DNA of 33,683 nucleotides, taken from positions 1 to 33,683 of the forward strand of contig PAPJ01000020.1 in assembly GCA_002709045.1 (NCBI GenBank), read 5' to 3'. Below are positions 25,867-33,683 of the stretch, piece by piece (the stretch's first letter is position 1; the number at the start of each line of letters is the position of its first letter). The DNA is from Planctomycetaceae bacterium. GTDB taxonomy: Bacteria > Planctomycetota > Planctomycetia > Pirellulales > Pirellulaceae. The notes beneath the pieces are model-generated. The model had not been told where the DNA came from. It saw only the letters and a program-made list of their open reading frames with translations, and made no database searches. The position numbers and the translations under genes are program-made.

Positions 25867-25900
25867 ATCAAAACTCTAAGTTAGTTACTCTCATCGTACA

Positions 25901-28900
25901 TTAGTGTACAAACACAAATTCGTTCGCATTAAAGATCGCTCGGCAAAATTGAACCAGTCCGACTTCGGCTACAAAGGCAGAAGCTTCCGCCACCTCAGTC
26001 TTATCAGGATATCGACCAAATGCTCTTACAAGAACATATTTAACCTGTTCTGTCTGATCATCCGGAAACTCTTTTATTAACAAGTCGCTCAGAATCTCGC
26101 ACTGCTGCAATACAAACGTGGAATTAAAAAGGTTCAGTGCCTGCAGCGGCGTTGTCGAACGACTTCGTTTATCAACGACCTGACTAGCATCCGGACAATC
26201 AAAAACTCCGAATACGGAATCTTTCTCCTGACGAACTTTCGTCATATAAATCATTCGCCTCCAGTGTTGAGGACCAAATTCCTTCAATGGGAAATAATGA
26301 CGCACATTTTCAGCCTGCACCTGAAATCCCGGAAAACCTGTTCCTCCCATGCGTTTATCCAGCGAACCGCTTACCTGTAGAATGCTGTCACGGATAACTT
26401 CAGCTTCCATACGACGTGGTGGAAATCTCCAGAGCAACCGGGCACTGGCATCTACAGCCAATCCATCTTTACCGGGACGACTTGACTGCCGGTAAGTTGC
26501 TGAATGCATGATCAGACGATGAATATGTTTAAGACTCCAATCATTCTCCATCAACTCTGCTGCCAGATAATCGAGCAATCGGGAATGGGTCGGTAACGTG
26601 CCCGCCACTCCTAAGTCACTCGGTGTATCAACAATGCCTGTACCAAAATGAAATTGCCATAAGCGGTTAACAATAACTCGCGCAGTAAGTGGATTATCTT
26701 TACTCCCAACCCACTCGGCAAAAGCAGCACGTCGCTGACCATCCGACGAATCCTGATTTAATCCCAACGACCCAAAAACCTCTAATGCATCCGGGCCGAC
26801 TGCTTCGCGAGGTGCATTAAAGTCACCACGGTACAAACGATGAATCAATTCAGGGGTCGTGAATTGTCCGGCATAAATGACCGTTCTGGAACTCAGCTGA
26901 TCAAGTTCTGTTTTATAGTTTTGTAGTTGTTTTAGATTCGTTTCAGCCAAACCACGTTGCGGTTCGGGTAAGTCTGCGAAACTATATTCCAGTTCAATCT
27001 TGGCATCCGTTTGATAGGGTACACGATCTCCACTGGAGGCAACCTGCTGCCAGTTCTCACCATCAAGCGACACCTCAATCTTATACTTTGTGGCCACTCT
27101 GTCATTGAATTTACCCTGCCGGTCGCGTCCCCATTCAATACTGGTAATGCTTTTGATTTCAGACAATTCTATCTGAGCCCAACCTTTTCCTGATTCATTT
27201 GAAATCCAGCTTTTGGCATTACCAAACAACCCGTCATTAAGATGCTTAATCTGATGAATGGGGTAACCCGGCAAATTACTCGAAGCTGTGGCTTTCGCAC
27301 CCAATGCCGCCAAACCAACATTTTCTTCTCCCGAAAAAACCGCTAATTCATCCAGGCAAGGTTGCGAAGAAGAACAGGCGGAAATCGTCATACGAATAAA
27401 TTTGGCTTCGACATTTCCAATTAGTTCTCTGTTAAGAGTCGGAACCACTGCCTTTCGCAAAGCGGGGCGAGTGGGCATCGACGAATCATTCTCAGCCGCA
27501 GGTTCCAGCATAACCACATCAGTGGTAACAGCCTTCCCAGGACTTTTACGACGTACTAACAATGTAGAAGCAGGGGTCAGTTGATAAACTCCAGCATTGT
27601 AAACACCACTCCACAACGGAACCTCCTGATTCGGTTTAGAGCCATCAGCGAAAAGTAATTGATTGACTTCGGCAATCACCGTCTGATCATCCTGCGTCGT
27701 CAGATCCCCATCAGGATCCAGAACATATTGCACATCATTGGCATGACTTTTCGGCCCGGCTCCCCAGGACAACCAAATTCGGTAGCTTCCCCGGGCCATT
27801 AAGTGATAACGACCCAAATCCGGATTCTCTTTCTGATCCCACCAAAAATAGGATCCTCCGCTTATATTGGGAAGACGGTTCCGATCTCCGGCATCGCTCT
27901 TTTGTCCCCGGGAAGTTCCCGCAACATTCAAACCCTGTCCACGTTTGGGCTGCAATTCCTCAAACCCCCGAACACCTTTACGTCCGACCACAGACTCGTC
28001 AATTTGAATCAAACTTCCCAGAGGTACCTTTACATACTGCAATAATTGCGATTCGATTTTACGAATCTGAGAAGAAACAAATGATTGACGGGCAATGTGT
28101 TCGGGAGCCGGGGTTAATGGTCTGTTACCATGACGAACCCCGGCGAAGATTGCCTGCATCGCATAGTAATCTTTCTGAGTGATCGCATCGAATTTATGGT
28201 TGTGGCAACGAGCACAACCAATCGTCAGTCCCAGAAACGTTGTTCCGGTTGCGTTGATATAATCTGCTAATTCATCCTGCCGCTGCATCTTTGTTAGATT
28301 TGGATCAGAACTCTTAACCAAATCATTTGGTCCGGCAACCAGAAACCCTGTCCCCACATCATTACCAAACTGGTCACCTGCAATCTGTTCTTTTACAAAT
28401 ACGTCATATGGTTTGTCCGTATTGAAAGCATCGATTACATAATCCCGATAGTGAAATGCATTCGGGCGCTCACGATTTACTTCGTAGCCAGTTGTTTCAC
28501 CAAATCTCACTAAGTCCAGCCAATGAGCTGCCCAGCGTTCTCCAAAGTGTGGGCTCTCAAGAACCGCCTCAACCAGTTCCGCATAAGAATCCTCTACCGA
28601 AAACTGTTCCATCTGTTCGGGCGTCGGAGGCAAACCATGATTAATAAGTGTCAGCCGTCTAAGCAAATCAAGTGGCTTAGACGCTTCAGACGGAGCCAAT
28701 CCTTTTTCCAGCAGTTTTTGCAGAATAAAGTGATCAATCGAATTAATGGCCCAATCAGAGTTCTGGGCGTCGGGAACTGGTGGTTTCTTTACGGGTTGAA
28801 ACGACCAGTGATCTGTCGTAATCCTTGCCACTTCAGCCTGTCCTGGCCAGTCGACTCCCTGATCAATCCAGGTCCGAAGAATCGCAACTTCATCCGGAGT

Positions 28901-29290
28901 TAACCCATCGCCTTCCGGTGGCATTTTCAAATCATCATGTGTACCAGCCACAATCTGAACTAGAAAGCTGTCCGCCCCCTTACCTTTGATAATCGCCGGT
29001 TCGCCTAAATCACCCCCGCGTAACAGAGATGCCTTCAGATCGACACGCAAGCCACTTTCCTGAACCTCCTGACCATGGCAATCAGTGCAATGACGTTGAA
29101 AGATTGGTAAAACGTCTTCCACGAATTCAATCTTACGGTCAAGTGGAGGGGGTAATTGTTTTTGTTGTGCCTCGAGAGATATCGGCCCAACATTAAACAG
29201 CAAGCCTAAACTCAAGAATATTTTAATCTGTGTTCTAGTCACTTTTCCATCCCATAGCCCGGCGCGACGTGAGACTAACTCAATACTCAT
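25901..29290 (-). CDS. Planctomycete cytochrome / DUF1549-DUF1553 (PSD1) protein with a discoidin-like insert
   Basis: I start this 1129-residue protein at ATG 29290 (AAAGG upstream); a TTG at 29335 adds 15 residues. After a signal peptide (ends LEAQ, 41) comes PSCyt1: heme c motif CTDCH (68-72) with a distal-type KMPPEG (122-127). DUF1549 follows (about 180-400) with a second CxxCH, CARCH. Mid-protein lies a discoidin/F5-8C-like domain (about 640-790: KFIRMTISACSSSQPCLDELAVF, split by position, and WAQIELSEIKSITSIEWG). DUF1553 covers the C-terminal third (NPLTARVIVNRLWQFHFGTG to TTPLQALNLFN). It is predicted to be periplasmic, heme-binding and perhaps carbohydrate-binding, paired with the DUF1501 protein. 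Activity is unknown. Confidence 0.93.
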   Translation of the reverse strand: MSIELVSRRAGLWDGKVTRTQIKIFLSLGLLFNVGPISLEAQQKQLPPPLDRKIEFVEDVLPIFQRHCTDCHGQEVQESGLRVDLKASLLRGGDLGEPAIIKGKGADSFLVQIVAGTHDDLKMPPEGDGLTPDEVAILRTWIDQGVDWPGQAEVARITTDHWSFQPVKKPPVPDAQNSDWAINSIDHFILQKLLEKGLAPSEASKPLDLLRRLTLINHGLPPTPEQMEQFSVEDSYAELVEAVLESPHFGERWAAHWLDLVRFGETTGYEVNRERPNAFHYRDYVIDAFNTDKPYDVFVKEQIAGDQFGNDVGTGFLVAGPNDLVKSSDPNLTKMQRQDELADYINATGTTFLGLTIGCARCHNHKFDAITQKDYYAMQAIFAGVRHGNRPLTPAPEHIARQSFVSSQIRKIESQLLQYVKVPLGSLIQIDESVVGRKGVRGFEELQPKRGQGLNVAGTSRGQKSDAGDRNRLPNISGGSYFWWDQKENPDLGRYHLMARGSYRIWLSWGAGPKSHANDVQYVLDPDGDLTTQDDQTVIAEVNQLLFADGSKPNQEVPLWSGVYNAGVYQLTPASTLLVRRKSPGKAVTTDVVMLEPAAENDSSMPTRPALRKAVVPTLNRELIGNVEAKFIRMTISACSSSQPCLDELAVFSGEENVGLAALGAKATASSNLPGYPIHQIKHLNDGLFGNAKSWISNESGKGWAQIELSEIKSITSIEWGRDRQGKFNDRVATKYKIEVSLDGENWQQVASSGDRVPYQTDAKIELEYSFADLPEPQRGLAETNLKQLQNYKTELDQLSSRTVIYAGQFTTPELIHRLYRGDFNAPREAVGPDALEVFGSLGLNQDSSDGQRRAAFAEWVGSKDNPLTARVIVNRLWQFHFGTGIVDTPSDLGVAGTLPTHSRLLDYLAAELMENDWSLKHIHRLIMHSATYRQSSRPGKDGLAVDASARLLWRFPPRRMEAEVIRDSILQVSGSLDKRMGGTGFPGFQVQAENVRHYFPLKEFGPQHWRRMIYMTKVRQEKDSVFGVFDCPDASQVVDKRSRSTTPLQALNLFNSTFVLQQCEILSDLLIKEFPDDQTEQVKYVLVRAFGRYPDKTEVAEASAFVAEVGLVQFCRAIFNANEFVFVH

Positions 29291-29443
29291 TTTAGCCTTT
29301 AATTGATCGTTAATACTACTCACATACCGCAACAAAAATCCAATCTACTTAACGCCAAAGACCCTCGTTACAGTGGAAAGGCTAAACTTACCGTTTATTT
29401 ACGGCTAAAATAAAGACCACGAATCGAAGGGGGCCCATTCAAG

Positions 29444-31216
29444 ATGCCATATTTAATAGCTCAAGGAAAACAACCGCATCATCGCTGGCGCCGACTTCTG
29501 CCTGCCGACTCCTTGGTTACCCTTGGCAGAACAACGCCCCGATGGAATGTGCCCTGGGATTCCCAAATCTCGAAAATACACGCTCACTTACAATTGACCG
29601 GAGAGACGCTGCAAGTTGAATGTCATCAGGCGGCCAGTAATGCGATTTACTTTCAGGGTGAAAAGGTAACCAACTTTGAATTGCGCTTAAATCAGCACTT
29701 TGTGATTGGAGAAACCAGTTTTTCCTTAGTTCCCTCGCAATTGGCCGCTTCTCTTATTCCCGATTCCCCAGCAGCAGAACAGACCTTTTTGCTGTCCGAC
29801 CTACATAAAATCCCCTTCGAGGAAACTTCTCATCGAATTGAACTACTAACCAAACTTCCAGGCATTACTGCTTCCGCTTCTGATGAACCGGAGCTTTTAT
29901 CAAAAATTGTTGATTGGTTATTTCATGGAATTTCCCGAGCTTCCGGCATCGCACTGGTGCAGCAAAATATACCGGACACAAATACGGTGGAAGTCATGCA
30001 TTGGGATTATCGTGGCCGTAAAGATGCTTACTTCAGTCCCAGTCAGGCACTAATTAATCAGGCTATTAGCTCTCAACTAAGTACCATCCATTTTTGGAAT
30101 CAGGACACCGAATCTGAATACACCGAATTACAGGGAATCGACTGGGCTTTTTGTATTCCAATGCAGGGTGATGCCTGTCAAAACTGGGGCTTGTATGTGG
30201 CCGGGCAAACAGATACCACAACCAAGCTTGGTAGTGGTTCCCTAACACAATTTCAAATCAAGCAGGATATGAAATATGCCGAACTGGCATCTTCAACACT
30301 GAGTCATTTACGTTCATTGAAAAACCTTGAGCGTCTGCAAGCTCACTTCCAGCAATTCTTTCCCGATGTAGTAGTCGAGGCATTACTTAGCGGAGCATCG
30401 GAAGAGCTATTAACACCTCGCGAAGCCGATCTGAGTATCATGTTTTGTGATCTCTCAGGATTCAGTAACTTTAGTGAGGACTCCGCCACTGATCTGATGC
30501 ATCTTTTACAACACACAAGTGACAGCTTATCTTTGATCACCCAGGAAATCCTTGGACACGATGGAGTCATTGGTGATTTTCATGGTGATGAAGCTATGGG
30601 TTTTTGGGGCTGGCCGGTAGCCGAAACAGCGGAATCGCACGCCGTCAAAGCCTGTACTGCGGCACTAGATATCCTTACGTCATTTCAATCCCGCAGTACA
30701 TTCACGGCGACCATCGGAATTGCCTCGGGACTAAGCGTAGCCGGGGAAATCGGTTCAAACCACCAGGTAAAAGTTTCTGTACTGGGGCCGGTCGTTAATC
30801 TTGCTTCCCGACTGGAATCAATGAATCGCTACTTCGGAACAAAGATTCTGATTGACGATCGAACAGCCACATTGATTGGTGATCAGTTACAGCAAGCGAA
30901 AATAATTCCATTAGGTCGTGTTCGTCCGTATGGCATGGAACGAACCGTTCAGGTTTCCACATTACTGAGCAGCCAAGACGCCAACGAGCTAAGCAGTCAT
31001 CTGAATAACTATGCTGATGCACTCGTGGCGCTTGAAGATAATGATCTACATTGTGCTCACAACCTGCTGCTGGATCTGACAGCCGCAAATATTCCTCAAT
31101 TGAAATTCGCCAACGTATTGCTGGGGCATATAGAACTGCACCTAGCTTTGGCCAATAAAAAGAATATGGGGCTCCAGAAATCAGAACCCCATGTGATTCA
31201 TTTAGCCATGAAGTAA
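29444..31216 (+). CDS. FHA-GAF-like-class III nucleotidyl cyclase protein
   Basis: The 590-residue soluble protein opens with an FHA domain (about 20-98: TLGRTT, SKIHAHL), which binds phosphothreonine. A GAF-like region follows (about 130-285), then a class III cyclase domain (325-505). In the cyclase, metal-binding Asp336 (FCDLSGF) and Asp382 (HGDEAMGF) and the transition-state pair Asn452/Arg456 (VNLASR) are present. The purine-selecting lysine is replaced by Asp378 and the partner position by Ser445, so the nucleotide used is uncertain. GAAGGGGG precedes the ATG. It may be controlled by phosphorylation, for example by the kinase encoded upstream. The stop is 7 nt from the convergent LRR gene. 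Confidence 0.88.
   Translation: MPYLIAQGKQPHHRWRRLLPADSLVTLGRTTPRWNVPWDSQISKIHAHLQLTGETLQVECHQAASNAIYFQGEKVTNFELRLNQHFVIGETSFSLVPSQLAASLIPDSPAAEQTFLLSDLHKIPFEETSHRIELLTKLPGITASASDEPELLSKIVDWLFHGISRASGIALVQQNIPDTNTVEVMHWDYRGRKDAYFSPSQALINQAISSQLSTIHFWNQDTESEYTELQGIDWAFCIPMQGDACQNWGLYVAGQTDTTTKLGSGSLTQFQIKQDMKYAELASSTLSHLRSLKNLERLQAHFQQFFPDVVVEALLSGASEELLTPREADLSIMFCDLSGFSNFSEDSATDLMHLLQHTSDSLSLITQEILGHDGVIGDFHGDEAMGFWGWPVAETAESHAVKACTAALDILTSFQSRSTFTATIGIASGLSVAGEIGSNHQVKVSVLGPVVNLASRLESMNRYFGTKILIDDRTATLIGDQLQQAKIIPLGRVRPYGMERTVQVSTLLSSQDANELSSHLNNYADALVALEDNDLHCAHNLLLDLTAANIPQLKFANVLLGHIELHLALANKKNMGLQKSEPHVIHLAMK
31157..31192 (-). terminator. Intrinsic terminator of the LRR gene, inside the cyclase coding end
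   Basis: On the minus strand ATGGGGTTC (31192-31184) and GAGCCCCAT (31174-31166) pair as a 9-bp stem with one G-U, followed by ATATTCTTTTT. It lies 31 nt past the LRR stop and inside the last codons of the convergent cyclase gene. On the plus strand the G-U becomes a C-A mismatch and there is no T-run, so it works for the LRR gene only. Confidence 0.7.
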
Positions 31217-31223
31217 ATCCAGA

Positions 31224-32054
31224 TTACTCGGTAACCCGGGCGCCCATTGATTTAAGTGCATCCAACTGAGCTTTGGCACCGTCTGCAAGTGGGTTGCCCG
31301 ACACATAGATTTTCCAGAATGGTGAGAATCGTTTCTGCCCTTCACTGTCTGCTTTGGCCATTTCCACTAAGATACCGAGATCGGTAATCTTGTTGTCATT
31401 AATGAACAGGTATTTCAGTTCGGTGTATGCTTTGAGCGGAGATAAATCGGTAATTTCATTACCTCTTAGATCAAGTGAAGAGACACGCGTGAGACCGGCA
31501 ATTTGATCGAGTGAATTCAAATTATTATTGTTTAGGTACAGTGACCACAATTTTTTATGTCCGGCAATCGGAGTTAAATCTGTCAACTGATTATTGGAAA
31601 GATAAAGTGAACGTAGAGCTGCATGCCCTTTGAGCGAAGCAATGTCTGTTATCTGGTTTCCGGAAAGTTTGAGGTATTGTAGATTCGTCAGTCCAGCAAC
31701 CGCAGATATATCTGTAATCTGGTTATCAGCCAGATTCAACGACTGCAGGCCCTTAAGATCCTTAACCGCATTAATATCAGTAATCTGGTTCCCGGAAAGC
31801 GAGAGCAATGCAAGCGAACGACATTTTTCCAGACCAGTCAGATCGGTGATCTCGACTCGATTGCCTTCAATGCTTGAGATATTTTCAACATCCTGTTCCG
31901 TTAAAGGCTCTTCACTATTACGTTTTGCAAACACATAGCGGCGAACAACCTTTTCCAAATTTTTGTCCGGGAAGATACTCTGAGCCGCGGCATCTTGTGC
32001 ACCAAGGCAAAGAACAACAATCGAGAAGACAGAGAGCTTATAGTTATTTTTCAT
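31224..32054 (-). CDS. Exported leucine-rich-repeat protein (internalin/SDS22-like)
   Basis: The start is ATG at 32054 (a TTG before it is also open), giving 276 aa. A signal peptide spans about 1-25 (SVFSIVVLCLGAQDAAAQ). A short cap (FPDKNLEKVVRRYVF) leads into eight leucine-rich repeats from residue 69. Seven are exactly 22 residues, each starting ITD(L/I) and ending near LxLxxNQ; the eighth is 33 residues with an 11-residue insert rich in charge. Such solenoids bind proteins or glycans; no enzymatic domain is seen, so this is likely a secreted or periplasmic binding protein. It has its own terminator within the convergent cyclase gene. Confidence 0.9.
   Translation of the reverse strand: MKNNYKLSVFSIVVLCLGAQDAAAQSIFPDKNLEKVVRRYVFAKRNSEEPLTEQDVENISSIEGNRVEITDLTGLEKCRSLALLSLSGNQITDINAVKDLKGLQSLNLADNQITDISAVAGLTNLQYLKLSGNQITDIASLKGHAALRSLYLSNNQLTDLTPIAGHKKLWSLYLNNNNLNSLDQIAGLTRVSSLDLRGNEITDLSPLKAYTELKYLFINDNKITDLGILVEMAKADSEGQKRFSPFWKIYVSGNPLADGAKAQLDALKSMGARVTE
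31290..31850 (-). repeat. Eight in-frame LRR-coding repeats (66-bp period)
   Basis: Seven 66-bp units (31389-31850) and a last 99-bp unit (31290-31388) encode the leucine-rich repeats. The DNA for the NQITDI junctions is especially similar between units 1-4, which suggests fairly recent internal duplication of that part. Confidence 0.8.
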
Positions 32055-32124
32055 CAAGAGTGCTCCAATACTGGTTATTGACCATCAATGCAGTAAACCT
32101 AATGCCGTTACCTAAGAAACTTTG

Positions 32125-32166
32125 TTTGAGCGACCAGATTTGAGCGACCAGGTTTGAGCGAACAAA
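32125..32166 (+). repeat. 14-bp tandem repeat, three copies, upstream of the LRR gene
   Basis: TTTGAGCGACCAGA, TTTGAGCGACCAGG and TTTGAGCGAACAAA follow each other at 32125, 32139 and 32153, and a degenerate fourth unit (TTTGCCGCAACATT) follows at 32167. They sit about 70-125 nt upstream of the LRR start, where promoter elements would be expected. Confidence 0.85.
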
Positions 32167-32241
32167 TTTGCCGCAACATTGCCTAAACCATTTTAGAGAC
32201 CATCTGATACGGCAATCAACCTTATGCTGACAAACTGAAAC

Positions 32242-32271
32242 AAAAAAAGGCACTTCGTTTACTGAAGTACC
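32242..32271 (-). terminator. Intrinsic terminator of the PH-domain gene
   Basis: On the minus strand GGTACTTC (32271-32264) and GAAGTGCC (32256-32249) form an 8-bp stem with one G-U and a 7-nt loop, followed by seven T (32248-32242). It lies about 44 nt past the stop at 32315. Confidence 0.85.
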
Positions 32272-32314
32272 CGGGGGGGTGACTTGAAGTAACTTTTCCA
32301 GACGCTGGCCGGAA

Positions 32315-32866
32315 CTAGATCGCTGCTTTCACTCCGACGTAACTCAATCGTGCTTTCATACAGGCAACTTTAAAAACCTCAGGGCGTGAAACACCTTTGA
32401 GAACCAAAACTTGCCTATCACCATCGACAAAACGTAGATCACCGCAATCATACCAGCGTTGATACGGCTTGGTGTTAATTACATGAATGTCATCAAATTC
32501 GTCAAGTTCGATGCCACCATGAACTTCAGCACGAGGGCCCCCAAAAGCATCTTCAACGATGATATTTTGGGTGGTGATGCGATAGCGTTCCGGTTTCAAC
32601 CCGAGAAGATCGGAGATTTTTCCCAGCAGTGGAATTTGGCTAACAGGGAGAACCCGACCAATATAGAGCCCTGCGCATATTGGAGCACTTATCAAAGCAA
32701 GGATATGTCCTAATGAGAGAAATCCAATTCCAATCCCCTTGGTCGATTGAAAAACCGATCCAAGAAACTGCCCAATACCACCTGGAGCTTCCGAAATAGA
32801 GGGGTAGGCCGTCATGACGGTGGTTTCTTCGTCAAATGCAACAACGCCAGCAATCGCCTGATTCAT
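32315..32866 (-). CDS. Membrane-anchored bacterial PH-domain protein
   Basis: The 183-residue protein has one hydrophobic segment or a tight pair (about 42-72, GIGFLSLGHILALISAPICAG split, then LYIGRVLPV). A C-terminal domain follows, RYRITTQNIIVEDA (93-106) and VHGGIELDEFDDIHVI, ending QVLVLKGVSRPEVFKVA. This is the pattern of bacterial PH (bPH_2/YdbT-like) domains, small beta barrels of uncertain ligand. The N-terminal 40 residues are probably cytoplasmic. It is a single-gene unit between the 16S terminator and its own terminator. The domain call is moderately sure; the role is unknown. Confidence 0.7.
   Translation of the reverse strand: MNQAIAGVVAFDEETTVMTAYPSISEAPGGIGQFLGSVFQSTKGIGIGFLSLGHILALISAPICAGLYIGRVLPVSQIPLLGKISDLLGLKPERYRITTQNIIVEDAFGGPRAEVHGGIELDEFDDIHVINTKPYQRWYDCGDLRFVDGDRQVLVLKGVSRPEVFKVACMKARLSYVGVKAAI

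Positions 32867-33683
<817 letters not shown>

Overview
The window looks like a piece of a planctomycete chromosome of moderate GC content. Three things point there: two DUF1501 proteins, one very large planctomycete cytochrome protein (PSCyt1-DUF1549-DUF1553 architecture), and the 3' part of a 16S rRNA gene that is followed by a terminator and a protein gene instead of tRNA/23S genes. The 16S 3' end keeps the anti-Shine-Dalgarno sequence, and several genes have clear AGGAG-type ribosome sites that settle their starts. I cannot name the genus. I see no prophage, insertion sequence, CRISPR array or tRNA gene.

Layout. 1-980: start of cysN and complete cysD (sulfate activation). 1208-5035: rsmG, a type II glutamine synthetase with its own terminator, and a periplasmic S41/PDZ protease. 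5381-9383: rhamnulokinase, a Gfo/Idh/MocA oxidoreductase and a Tat-exported DUF1501 protein, all on the minus strand. 9798-10978: cysH (APS reductase) and an Rrf2-family regulator two bases apart, behind a good sigma70-type promoter. With cysDN at the left edge this gives most of assimilatory sulfate reduction, probably under Rrf2/CymR-like control. 11287-12876: a fusion of threonylcarbamoyl-AMP synthase with a YwlE-like protein-arginine phosphatase, followed by rpiB; this resembles Bacillus ywlC-ywlE-ywlF with the first two genes fused. 13180-15587: an unrecognised acidic protein, an apparently exported SAM methyltransferase and a DUF481 outer-membrane protein. 15727-20780: ilvE, a LolCDE-type ABC ATPase and permease (8-nt overlap) and lysS, all on the minus strand.

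20874-31216 is the most lineage-specific stretch: an exported amidohydrolase, a membrane Ser/Thr kinase with an extracellular Cache-like sensor, the DUF1501 plus PSCyt1/DUF1549/DUF1553 pair, and an FHA-GAF-class III cyclase protein with altered purine-specificity residues. After it come an exported leucine-rich-repeat protein, a PH-domain membrane protein and the 16S rRNA.

Most of the window is ordinary housekeeping. The points most worth a second look are the TsaC/arginine-phosphatase fusion, the cysteine regulon with a candidate shared operator, the atypical cyclase, the inverted-order kinase-Cache protein, the exported methyltransferase, the isolated 16S gene, and three convergent gene pairs whose stops lie 6-9 nt apart, one with an intrinsic terminator inside the opposing coding sequence. 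I did not find a convincing new multi-gene system.
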